Source: Nostoc sp. ATCC 43529
Lineage (GTDB): Bacteria > Cyanobacteriota > Cyanobacteriia > Cyanobacteriales > Nostocaceae
Direction of reading: 5' to 3'
Length of the DNA: 64,000 nucleotides
Assembly: GCA_003326205.1 (NCBI GenBank)
Contig: LWTK01000034.1
Span: 1-64,000 of the forward strand
Of the stretch, positions 43,877 through 51,927 are shown piece by piece. The notes under the pieces were generated by a model. The model searched no databases, was not told where the DNA came from, and saw nothing but the letters and a program-made list of their open reading frames with translations. Each line of letters starts with the position of its first letter. Position 1 is the stretch's first letter. The position numbers and the translations under genes are program-made.

Positions 43877-45097
43877 ATGGATTTTGGTATCGGCTTTCTC
43901 TCGAACAACGTGATGCTGCCAATCATAGATTTTTTCTATGGAATTTTTCCTAGCTATGGATTGGCGATCGTTGCTTTGACACTGATAGTCCGCTTTGCGC
44001 TCTATCCCCTGAGTGCTGGCTCAATTCGCAACATGCGGAAGATGCGAATTGTACAACCTCTGATGCAAAAGCGGATGGCAGAAATTAAAGAGCGCTTTAA
44101 AGACGATCCGCAAAAGCAGCAGGAAGAAATGGTCAATGTCCAAAAAGAATTTGGCAACCCTTTAGCTGGCTGTTTTCCATTGCTGATCCAAATGCCAGTT
44201 TTATTAGCGCTGTTCGCTACTTTGCGGGGTTCGCCTTTTGCAGGTGCGAACTACAGTGTTAACTTACAAATCTTTCCGGCAGAACAAATCGAACAAATTC
44301 AACCGCAAGCCTTTGCCACTCCTCCTCAAAATATTTACATTGCAGATGGCGAACACGTTAAGGTAACTGCAATTCTTCCCAGCGGTAACAAACTCGCTGT
44401 GGGCGAACAAACCAAAATACAATATCAGACCGTTGAGGGCAAACCATTTCAGGTACTTTTAACAGAACACCCAGAAACTAAGCTGATTCCTGAGTGGAAA
44501 GTTACCAAAGGCGAAGAAAGGGTAAAAATTGATGCCCAAGGTAATTTAGAAGCCTTGCAGCCTGGAGAAGTAACCATTCAAGGAACAATTCCTGGGCTAG
44601 CAGCCGATAAAGGATTTTTATTTATTGATGCTTTAGGTAGAGTTGGCGCACAAGATCCAGATGGCACAATCCACTGGGATATCGTCGCCATGATTGTTTT
44701 CTTTGGAATCAGCCTTTATGTCAGCCAAATGCTTTCTGGGCAAAATTCCAGTGGTGGCAATCCCAACCAGGATACAGTTAACAAAATCACCCCAGTCATT
44801 TTTTCTGGAATGTTTTTGTTCTTTCCCCTACCAGCTGGGGTACTGATGTATATGGTGATTGGTAATATCTTCCAGACATTGCAAACCTATATTCTCTCCC
44901 GCGAACCATTACCAGAAGAATTGCAAAAAATCGTAGACGCTCAAGAAAAAGAAGCAGGCAAAGAACAAAAAGCATTGCCGTTTGAGCCGACAAGTTCCAA
45001 AAAAACTGAGGCGACAAGTTCTAAGAAAACTGAGCCAGCAAGTTCCAAAAAAACTGAGCCGAAAAGTTCTAAGAAAAAGGCTACAGGGGGTTCATGA
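43877..45097 (+). CDS. yidC: Membrane protein insertase YidC/Oxa1/Alb3
   Basis: The protein has 406 residues and inserts membrane proteins, including thylakoid proteins, alone or with SecYEG. The Oxa1 core is split: the first helices and cytosolic hairpin ([26 protein letters not shown], then [19 protein letters not shown]) lie at about 14-118. The last helices ([52 protein letters not shown]) lie at about 270-345. The roughly 130 residues between look like a periplasmic or lumenal beta domain with a Big_2-like end ([17 protein letters not shown]). The tail carries four imperfect SSKKTE units. It overlaps jag by four bases. Confidence 0.96.
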   Translation: MDFGIGFLSNNVMLPIIDFFYGIFPSYGLAIVALTLIVRFALYPLSAGSIRNMRKMRIVQPLMQKRMAEIKERFKDDPQKQQEEMVNVQKEFGNPLAGCFPLLIQMPVLLALFATLRGSPFAGANYSVNLQIFPAEQIEQIQPQAFATPPQNIYIADGEHVKVTAILPSGNKLAVGEQTKIQYQTVEGKPFQVLLTEHPETKLIPEWKVTKGEERVKIDAQGNLEALQPGEVTIQGTIPGLAADKGFLFIDALGRVGAQDPDGTIHWDIVAMIVFFGISLYVSQMLSGQNSSGGNPNQDTVNKITPVIFSGMFLFFPLPAGVLMYMVIGNIFQTLQTYILSREPLPEELQKIVDAQEKEAGKEQKALPFEPTSSKKTEATSSKKTEPASSKKTEPKSSKKKATGGS

Positions 45098-45609
45098 GCA
45101 ATATTCCCATGCAGCGAGGTCAGCAGTGGTTAAAAACACTGCTGGAACTCAGTGGGATATCTACTGAGATTCACGGTAGTTTAGAAGCTGCCCAACCTCA
45201 AGACGAGGATTTCCCAGAATCAGATAGCTACTGGTTGACAATTGATGAAACGAATTTGACGCCAGAACAAATCCAGGTATTAATTGGCCCTGATGGTTCT
45301 GCGCTAGATGCAATTCAGTATCTAGCAAATTCGGTTCTCAACTTGAGCCAATCCCAGGAAGGACAAGCTTCTTACACCATTGAATTGAATGGCTACCGTG
45401 TCAAAAGACAAGCCGAAATTCGCGCATTAGCAGAAGCAGCAGCCGATGAAGTGCGCTTTTCTGGTAGAGAAGTGGAAATTAAATCTCTCAGTTCTGCGGA
45501 ACGGCGTCAAGTTCATACTTTCTTGAAAGATTTTAGAGATTTGGAAACCTTCAGTCGTGGCAAAGAACCACATCGTCATTTGGTTGTGCGTCCGGCTGCG
45601 TTGGAGTAA
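45094..45609 (+). CDS. jag: Jag/KhpB-type RNA-binding protein (KH and R3H)
   Basis: The protein has 171 residues. A KH domain lies around 50-100 ([24 protein letters not shown] with the GxDG loop), followed by the R3H region [16 protein letters not shown] and [33 protein letters not shown]. Such proteins bind RNA and influence cell division and the envelope in firmicutes; the cyanobacterial role is unknown. The ATG overlaps the yidC stop (ATGA), showing translational coupling. No N-terminal Jag domain is present, as is usual in cyanobacteria. Confidence 0.93.
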   Translation: MSNIPMQRGQQWLKTLLELSGISTEIHGSLEAAQPQDEDFPESDSYWLTIDETNLTPEQIQVLIGPDGSALDAIQYLANSVLNLSQSQEGQASYTIELNGYRVKRQAEIRALAEAAADEVRFSGREVEIKSLSSAERRQVHTFLKDFRDLETFSRGKEPHRHLVVRPAALE

Positions 45610-45627
45610 CTTAGGGATTAGGAGTAG

Positions 45628-45647
45628 AGACGCGATTAATCGCGTCT
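45628..45647. repeat. 20-base perfect palindrome (dispersed repeat type)
   Basis: AGACGCGATTAATCGCGTCT is its own reverse complement. It is framed by GTAG and GTAC and lies 19 bases past the jag stop. This motif resembles an abundant small palindromic repeat of filamentous cyanobacteria. It could form a hairpin in RNA, with no T-run. Confidence 0.75.
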
Positions 45648-45791
45648 GTACATGGGTTACGAGTTAATTGAGAACTCTAACGACATAATTTCAAAATTTC
45701 TATTATCCCTAAGAGATAAAATAAAAAATGTACTATCAGACCAATTGCTGATAATCAAGATAAATTTTCGTGAGGATGTCTCACAAATCCT

Positions 45792-46310
45792 ATGGACGCA
45801 ATTTATATTCCGCAGCTAACTAGAGCATCGGAGCGGACAGAGGAAGTTCAAGTTAAAGAATTTCTGCCTGGTCTAGAAACGTTGACACCAGTTCGCGGTC
45901 GTGTACGCGTACAGCATCATGGTAATTATTTGCAAGTATCCGGTCAGGCAGAAGCTATTATTACTTGTACCTGCAACCGCTGTTTGCAGCAATATAATCA
46001 ACGCTTGGGGATTGATACGAAGGAAATCATCTGGTTAGATGAAACTGCAAATCAGGTAAAAGACTTGCCTTTAGAAAGGGAAGTAACTATGGAAGATTTG
46101 GTAGAAAGTTTACCACCAGATGGTTATTTTTATCCCAACGAATGGCTATATGAGCAAATGTGCTTAGCAATGCCTCAACGTCAATTGTGCGATCGCAATT
46201 GTCCAGGTATTCCACCAAGTACTACTGTTGATGATTCTGATAGTTCCGAAACTCCAGTTGATAACCGTTGGGCTGGTTTGGAAGCATTGAAAAAGCAACT
46301 TCCGGGCTAA
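45792..46310 (+). CDS. YceD/DUF177 family protein
   Basis: The protein has 172 residues. It matches the YceD (DUF177) family: RVQHHGNYLQVSGQAEAIITCTCNRCLQQY with the CxCxRC pair near residues 58-62, then WLDETANQ and a later cysteine segment, EQMCLAMPQRQLCDRNCPGIPP. Family members are linked to 23S rRNA or ribosome biogenesis, and the Cys residues likely bind zinc. In many bacteria the gene precedes rpmF; here it closes the rpmH-yidC cluster, with 180 bases between it and jag. Confidence 0.9.
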   Translation: MDAIYIPQLTRASERTEEVQVKEFLPGLETLTPVRGRVRVQHHGNYLQVSGQAEAIITCTCNRCLQQYNQRLGIDTKEIIWLDETANQVKDLPLEREVTMEDLVESLPPDGYFYPNEWLYEQMCLAMPQRQLCDRNCPGIPPSTTVDDSDSSETPVDNRWAGLEALKKQLPG

Positions 46311-46317
46311 CAGCTTG

Positions 46318-46381
46318 ATTTCCCGCCTGTGCGATCGCTTTTAGGAATATTAATTACACAGAGACAGCATGGGCGGGAAAT
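46318..46381. terminator. Long stem-loop between convergent units
   Basis: ATTTCCCGCC (46318-46327) and GGCGGGAAAT (46372-46381) form a perfect 10-base stem around a 44-base loop containing a GCGATCGC site. It lies just after yceD and before the stop of the convergent GTPase operon. It may end transcription from either side, but no long T-run is seen. Confidence 0.5.
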
Positions 46382-46456
46382 ATATAAAGTTTCGAGAAAG
46401 CGATCGCAACGCTAACCAATCCCCACCGACAAAAATTGCTAGTGTAGGTTGTGACT

Positions 46457-47050
46457 TTATTCATAAATAGGTAAAGATTTAATATACTTAATTAAGTCAG
46501 AATAACACTTCAAAATTTTATGATTATAATCACTTTCATCATTAAACTGATATGTTTGACAGTATAAAATAAACCAGGCTAAATAATTTACATTTCTTTG
46601 TTCAAAAGGAGGTAAGTTAATAAAATTGTCAATCATTGGCAAGCATTCTGGTATTTTTGAAATCAATTCAAGACTAAATTTTGTAGATTTATCTTCAACA
46701 TTTTTCTTATAAAATTTATTATTTATTTTTGAAATTATATTTTTTTTATAAATGTTATAAATGCGGTGGTCTTTTTGATTGTCAGCAGTGTTGGGTGAAT
46801 GATAGTTTTTTAAAAATTTAACTAACTCAAACAAATTATTGTTGTTTCCAACCCCTAGTTTATCCATCAAAAATATTAAATCTGGATTTCTTGCTACCTC
46901 TAAATATTGGTAGATTAAGTTCCAATCTCTTTGAAATGGATTTGTGAATTCTTCTTTGTTTGATGTGGAGCTTACACTGGGGATGGAAATCCCAGAATTA
47001 TGAATAATATCACTATTACTCCCACCAGCAACATTATCATTATCCGCCAA
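46457..47050 (-). CDS. Hypothetical protein, probable frame-shifted extension of the 306-aa partner
   Basis: The frame encodes 197 residues from a TTG at 47048-47050. There is no in-frame ATG before codon 63, and the frame stays open upstream to a stop near 47140. The open part therefore reaches back to an A9 run at 47124-47132 inside the 306-residue gene. Residues 1-35 are an Asn/Ser-rich linker; the rest is a helical globular domain (RDWNLIYQYLEVARNPDLIFLMDKLG, then NNLFELVKFLKNYH, and LAWFILYCQTYQF). The lack of a start codon and binding site, plus the A-run, suggest it is translated as a C-terminal extension, giving a 478-residue fusion. No known family recognised. Strongly A+T-rich. Confidence 0.6.
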   Translation of the reverse strand: MADNDNVAGGSNSDIIHNSGISIPSVSSTSNKEEFTNPFQRDWNLIYQYLEVARNPDLIFLMDKLGVGNNNNLFELVKFLKNYHSPNTADNQKDHRIYNIYKKNIISKINNKFYKKNVEDKSTKFSLELISKIPECLPMIDNFINLPPFEQRNVNYLAWFILYCQTYQFNDESDYNHKILKCYSDLIKYIKSLPIYE

Positions 47051-47892
47051 AGAATTGGAATCGGCTGATGGGATACTTGAAGTTGTTCTGGCTGGAATGT
47101 CTCCAGTGAAGGTAATACTTCCGTTTTTTTTTGCGGTAATTCAACGACTTCTCTTGCAGGTTCTTCTACATTATTTGCAAAACCTCTCCACACACCAGCT
47201 TTGTGCAGAATAGTTCTTTTTTCTAAATTTTCTGTCACAACAATTAAAACGCCATCGTTTTTTGTTTTGCCATCCCAATTCAACCATTGTTTAGGCAGAC
47301 TATAATTTCGGAGATCTTCTGCCAATTTCTCTAAACTTTCAGACGATTTATGTCCTATTTGATATTTTGAATAAAATTCTGCATCACTAAATTGATGGCT
47401 ATAAACTGGTTCAATATGCCCAATATATTCGTTAATATTTTTTATATTGACTCGAAATTCTTCTAATCCATAAAATTCTACTGATTTTTCAATCATTTCA
47501 CTGAATGAGAAATCTTTTTGTAAAATATTTTGGATTGCACTATGAGCAATCTTTCGTAAGACTACTTCATTTTCTTCTATATCATCAGCTATCCAAACGA
47601 TAGAATTGAAAACTTTTCGGTTTAGTTTAGTAGAGCGTTGGGGTGATTCGATTCCTGTAGTTTCTAATAAAAGCTTTTTGTTTTCATTATCTCTCAATAT
47701 AAGTAGTGAAGGTTTCACTTCATCAATTAAGTCATTAACAATAGCTATTTGACCATTTTGTTCTCCAAAAACTTGGCGTTTGATCAAACTAGGATCTTTT
47801 CTAGGCTGATGTTCTTCACTCTCGATACTACGCCAGTGAATACCTGTATTGCCTAGTGCTGAGGTTTTAACATAAATTTCAAAGTTACTCAT
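46972..47892 (-). CDS. GTPase-operon partner protein with C-terminal membrane anchor
   Basis: The protein has 306 residues. The N-terminal about 230 residues form a soluble alpha/beta region (YVKTSALGNTGIHWRSIES; FNSIVWIADDIEENEVVLRKIAHSAI; DGVLIVVTENLEKRTILHKAGVWRG). It is followed by a polar linker and one transmembrane helix at 282-303 close to the C-terminus, so it is a tail-anchored type. It follows the 425-aa GTPase gene by 22 bases. Codons 254-257 contain nine consecutive A residues; a one-base slip there would skip the anchor and add a 222-residue soluble tail. I do not recognise a named family. It resembles the associated proteins of predicted GTPase conflict systems. Confidence 0.75.
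   Translation of the reverse strand: MSNFEIYVKTSALGNTGIHWRSIESEEHQPRKDPSLIKRQVFGEQNGQIAIVNDLIDEVKPSLLILRDNENKKLLLETTGIESPQRSTKLNRKVFNSIVWIADDIEENEVVLRKIAHSAIQNILQKDFSFSEMIEKSVEFYGLEEFRVNIKNINEYIGHIEPVYSHQFSDAEFYSKYQIGHKSSESLEKLAEDLRNYSLPKQWLNWDGKTKNDGVLIVVTENLEKRTILHKAGVWRGFANNVEEPAREVVELPQKKTEVLPSLETFQPEQLQVSHQPIPILWRIMIMLLVGVIVILFIILGFPSPV
47124..47132 (-). other. A9 slippery run with dual-coding consequence
   Basis: The minus strand reads CCG CAA AAA AAA ACG in the 306-aa frame. A -1 shift on A AAA AAA, or insertion of one A by transcriptional slippage, gives CAA AAA AAA AAC GGA and enters the frame of the 197-aa ORF. Downstream, 46972-47123 then codes in two frames: a hydrophobic anchor in one and an Asn/Ser-rich linker in the other. 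Confidence 0.55.
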
Positions 47893-47914
47893 AACACATC
47901 ATCCTTGTTACTCA

Positions 47915-49192
47915 CTAGAAAATAGACTGGGGAACATGGAACCACTTGTGTCCTTGAACAATTGCAAACCCATCATTATTTTTACAACCGATGGCAAATT
48001 TATATAAGGCATTGTTGAATGCATTAATTTGTTCTTGAGTCGCTTGAACTTTGAGCGAAGTTAATTGAAAGTTTGATTGGGTTTCTTGAAGCTCAATTTG
48101 TTTTTGTTCAAATTGTCCTTTAGATGCATAATACGGTGATTCTCTATCATCAAAAATATTGAATATAGCTCTAGCTAGCCACCACATCTCATTACGTTCA
48201 TTTAAGAGTCTTTGTTTTTCATCAAATTCTCTTTTTGCAGCGTCTAATTTCTGTTTATCCTTACCAATCTCACTTGTAAGTATTTTTAACTTCTCTTGTT
48301 CATTTTGCAGTATTTCTTTTTTATTTTCTAAAAATACATTAATTAGAAACAATAAAATATATCGCAGAGGTTGATCGCCATCTTTAGGTTCGTAGGGAGC
48401 GTTAATAGGAGTTTTATGGTAGTAAAATTTAGTATAACCATTGTCATCAGTCTTGGCATAACTGAAAACTACATTTCCAATAGTTTCGACTGGAGTTATT
48501 ACTACAGCTACCTTATCAATTAAAGATTCTGATTTCAAAAAATTGAGCAACTCACTATATCCTATTTGGACATGGTATAGTAAGCTTTCTGCGTCTCTAG
48601 ATGTTTTAGTATAAGTTTCACACTTGACGGGAGCTAAAATTACTAATCTAGGCGATTTTACATTAGTATAAGCATCTTTTAAAAGTTGAGTAATGCGCTG
48701 AGAATTATTTTTTTCTTCATGCCATGTGCCGATTTCGGCATTATTTACCTTTCCCGTCTTTTTTTGCATGAGTGCAGTAGCATCAATAGGAATTACTACC
48801 GCATCACATTCATTTAACTGCCTTTTAACATATTCTTTGTATTCACCTGTAGCATCTGGATTAAAGTATTCACCAGAAGGATCGGTGAACCTCAATTTCA
48901 TAAACTTTTTTCCACTACTACCAAGCTCAAAGCTAAAACCTTGGTCATTCCAAGGGTTATCTCTAGGCTGTGTAGGAGTAACTTGATTTTCTAATTTTGC
49001 ACCGATATTTCTCAAAACAGATTTACATTCTTGTATCGCACGTAATGTATTGTTATCATCTACCCAAGTTTGGAGATTAGCTCTGTCGAAAGTTTTGTGA
49101 AATTCTTCGTGCATGGCTGCTAAAAGACTGGTTTTCCCCATTCCTCTGAGAGCAACCATAATAATTTTTAATTCTTCATTTCCATCTGCCAT
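47915..49192 (-). CDS. Small GTPase/ATPase with coiled coils (two-GTPase system component)
   Basis: The protein has 425 residues. The P-loop domain covers about 8-290: ALRGMGKTSLL (14-24) is a Walker A with Ala in the first position, FTDPSGE (103-108) gives the DxxG element, and LAPVKCE (186-192) is where NKxD is expected. Residues 290-335 and 355-395 are predicted coiled coils, interrupted by an aromatic segment, WWLARAIFNIFDD. The C-terminus has a short conserved-looking WFHVPQ. It lies 15 bases after the dynamin-like GTPase gene and 22 before the anchored partner. It is similar in style to GTPases of predicted double-GTPase conflict systems; the nucleotide specificity is inferred. Confidence 0.75.
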   Translation of the reverse strand: MADGNEELKIIMVALRGMGKTSLLAAMHEEFHKTFDRANLQTWVDDNNTLRAIQECKSVLRNIGAKLENQVTPTQPRDNPWNDQGFSFELGSSGKKFMKLRFTDPSGEYFNPDATGEYKEYVKRQLNECDAVVIPIDATALMQKKTGKVNNAEIGTWHEEKNNSQRITQLLKDAYTNVKSPRLVILAPVKCETYTKTSRDAESLLYHVQIGYSELLNFLKSESLIDKVAVVITPVETIGNVVFSYAKTDDNGYTKFYYHKTPINAPYEPKDGDQPLRYILLFLINVFLENKKEILQNEQEKLKILTSEIGKDKQKLDAAKREFDEKQRLLNERNEMWWLARAIFNIFDDRESPYYASKGQFEQKQIELQETQSNFQLTSLKVQATQEQINAFNNALYKFAIGCKNNDGFAIVQGHKWFHVPQSIF

Positions 49193-49207
49193 AATTTTTC
49201 CTTACTA

Positions 49208-51460
49208 TTATTGAGCTAAATTAAAAGATTCAAGTTCATTAATTATATTAACTTGATTAACTGACTCCATCCATTTTTTTCTCATCTCTCTGTCCCTTTC
49301 TTTTTTTCCAAAAATTTCTGACCAAATCTGTCCGCGAAGTCCCCTGAGAAAATTTTTCCATTCTTTTTGAATATCTTTTTGACGAATGATATTATCAATA
49401 AATTCCTCTACCATTGCATGAGCCGCTTCGTTGGGTTCACACAGTAACTCTTCTATGGCTGGTTTAATAGTATTAATTGCTTTATTATAATCGATTTCCA
49501 AAGCTGTAAAAATATCGTCGGCAGTCGTATCTTTAGAAACAGTAAGTGTTTTATCTTGTTGTTCGGAAATTCCTCCTGATTGGCCTGTCATAGCACTAAT
49601 ATTAGTAAGTCCATCTAAGTGTTGGCGAATCCGAGGAAGAATTAATCCACGATATGATAATTGGAAATCAGCTATGATTCTAAACCCTGCTTTTAGCTTG
49701 GTAAAACGCTCTGGTATAAGTTGAGAAATTTCGGTAAAAAACTCTGAGCCTTCGCTATTACTGATAATATTTAAACGCCCTTTTTCTTTTAAAACATTAA
49801 CAACCTGATTTTTAACTAATTCCACTGTCCGTTTGAGATTCTCATCTAAAGATAAGAAACGATGAGAAATCAAGACTCTCAGTTCATCTTGGTAATCAGG
49901 ATAAGCTCTAAATGCACTACTAATCATAATTCGATTATTAATCTCTTGTAGTGCATTTTCTAGTGATAAAATTCCTTTATCTTGTTCGCAATTTTTAATT
50001 GCATTCAGGACACCATGATATAACTCTTCATTGGGGGTTTGACGTAGATACCAAAGCTCTGTTCTAAGTGTTTGAAGTGCTAATGCGACATCTTTCCACC
50101 AGCCATTGTCACTATCTCCGAATAAGTCGCTGAAGAGTTCTTCAATTTCTTGAGAATCATCTTCTAAGTTTTGATTAAAGACAGTTTTGGCTTTATTCAA
50201 TTCAGCATTGACGGCTTGATGAGTTTCTAATAAACGTTTTTGACAAGTAGAAGTGTATTGTTTATCGAGAACAGTCAAATTATTAGTTAAATAATCTAAA
50301 ACTGTATCTAAAAGTTGACTTGTTTCTGTGTCATTAGCACAGTTAGCAATCAAACATTTTTCTACGTTGATGTGTTTTTCTTCTACTGTATTTAATAAAT
50401 CTTCGCAGTTTTTGAAATTATCGCCATTATTGGATTCAGCATTAGTTTTATTGAGTACTACAAATGACCATAAGTTAACTGGCAAATCCACTAAGGCTGA
50501 ACGAGCAGTATCGTATAATTTAACATCGACATCTGCCCAGTAATCTCCAGCAGATTTAGGCATTCTCACAAATAAAACAAAATCAATATCTTTGCCTAAT
50601 GCTTTAATTAACCTTTCTTCGTCTCCAAGTCCGGTATCTCCTAAACCTGGCATATCAACTAATGCAATTTTACCAATATCAACATTGGGAAATTTGCAGG
50701 TAATTTTTACTTCTTTAACTGCTAAATAGTTAAATAAAATCCGTTGACCGTCAGGAGTATCTTGGGAAACATATTCTCGAATGTTATCTTTCTGAATAAT
50801 TCGAGGCGAGGTTTCTCTCAGGAGATGATGATATTGATCGAGATGAGTATGATATCGCTTTAAATGTTCATACATTGCCCCTGGTGCTGCATAACCAGGG
50901 ATATCTTGAGGTAATTGTGGTAAGGGTTTATTGGCAAATTCTTCTAAAGTGATGGGTTTTATACCTAAACGAAGTTTTTCATAATAAGGAGCAATCACAT
51001 CATCTAAAAACGATCGCTCCGTATGAAACCACACTTCTGCATAAGTATCTACTTGAGGATTATGATGAATTGTACTCCGAACTCCTGTACAATGCTGGCG
51101 ATCGCCATCAGGAATTTCTGCTGCACTTAATCCGGTTAAACTTTGCAAAAGACGGCTTTTTCCTTGTCTAGCACGTCCTACAACACCTATATTGAGAGTA
51201 TCGCGAGAAAAACGGTTTTTAAGCTTAGTTAAAGCCTCTAATTCAGAGGCGATAGTCAACTGAATGTTAGAAAAATTAATTTCTTCAAGTCTTCCAATAA
51301 CATTCGGTTCGTCAACTTGTTTTAAAAGGTGGTTGCGGTACTCCTCCAGTTGATTCAGCGCTGTGGAAAGAGTTTTCAAGTTCCCCTCTACCAGTTGAAT
51401 CCTCTGAGCAAGGGGCTTACGCTTCTCAAGAATGCTGGTAATAATTGTGGCTCTGTCCAT
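49208..51460 (-). CDS. Dynamin-like large GTPase
   Basis: The protein has 750 residues. After about 90 helical residues the GTPase domain shows GRARQGKS (95-102) as G1, a Thr-containing G2 region around CTGVRST (124-130), LVDMPGLGD (267-275) as G3, and VVLNKTN (334-340) as a variant G4 where NKxD reads NKTN. A long helical region follows (about 400-750), without a clear transmembrane helix. This is the layout of bacterial dynamin-like or DO-type GTPases, which use GTP-driven assembly, some in antiphage defence. First gene of the operon. A TATAAT-like -10 sits about 36 bases before its ATG. Confidence 0.85.
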   Translation of the reverse strand: MDRATIITSILEKRKPLAQRIQLVEGNLKTLSTALNQLEEYRNHLLKQVDEPNVIGRLEEINFSNIQLTIASELEALTKLKNRFSRDTLNIGVVGRARQGKSRLLQSLTGLSAAEIPDGDRQHCTGVRSTIHHNPQVDTYAEVWFHTERSFLDDVIAPYYEKLRLGIKPITLEEFANKPLPQLPQDIPGYAAPGAMYEHLKRYHTHLDQYHHLLRETSPRIIQKDNIREYVSQDTPDGQRILFNYLAVKEVKITCKFPNVDIGKIALVDMPGLGDTGLGDEERLIKALGKDIDFVLFVRMPKSAGDYWADVDVKLYDTARSALVDLPVNLWSFVVLNKTNAESNNGDNFKNCEDLLNTVEEKHINVEKCLIANCANDTETSQLLDTVLDYLTNNLTVLDKQYTSTCQKRLLETHQAVNAELNKAKTVFNQNLEDDSQEIEELFSDLFGDSDNGWWKDVALALQTLRTELWYLRQTPNEELYHGVLNAIKNCEQDKGILSLENALQEINNRIMISSAFRAYPDYQDELRVLISHRFLSLDENLKRTVELVKNQVVNVLKEKGRLNIISNSEGSEFFTEISQLIPERFTKLKAGFRIIADFQLSYRGLILPRIRQHLDGLTNISAMTGQSGGISEQQDKTLTVSKDTTADDIFTALEIDYNKAINTIKPAIEELLCEPNEAAHAMVEEFIDNIIRQKDIQKEWKNFLRGLRGQIWSEIFGKKERDREMRKKWMESVNQVNIINELESFNLAQ

Positions 51461-51927
51461 CGGATAACTTGATTGAGGTGTCTACCCCTCAGTGTATTAT
51501 AAAATGCGACGTTAAGGAGTATGAAAACGCCAGGGAAAATTTTGAGATTGGCTGCGCTTTGACGACAGTATTTGAGAAAAACACTACATAACTCAATCGG
51601 CTTTGTTAAGGCTATACCTCTTTGTCAAAGTCAATTTTTTTAGTGTAGACGCGCAGCGGCTTGCCGAAGGCTACCACAGAGACGCAGAGAACACAGAGAG
51701 AAGGGAAAAATACTTAACTGAACTGTACTGCTATATAACTTTGATATATCAAATTTTATAAGTAATTGAGTTATTCAGATTTTTCAGTTAATAAATACTG
51801 CTAGTTAGAGAGCCATATTTTACATTAAATATATTGATGTAAGAATTCAGGTTAAAGAAGGTAATAGTGTTGTGAAAGATAATACAAACCTGAACAATTA
51901 GAGAAGAAGTAATAACCATAGCTAAAT
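51461..51927. other. Divergent intergenic region with dispersed repeats
   Basis: This region of 467 bases between the GTPase operon and the Ycf46-like gene holds a copy of the ACAGAGACGCAGAGAACACA repeat (51678-51697), also present near 35996, next to a GCAGCGGCTTGCCGAAGGCT element. The remaining DNA is A+T-rich. No gene is seen. Confidence 0.55.
51496..51501 (-). promoter_or_regulatory. Candidate -10 box of the GTPase operon
   Basis: The minus strand reads TATAAT here, about 36 bases before the ATG of the dynamin-like GTPase gene. The -35 region is weak (TTCATA/TCATAC at 17-18 bases), so regulation by an activator is possible. Recognised by eye only. Confidence 0.4.
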
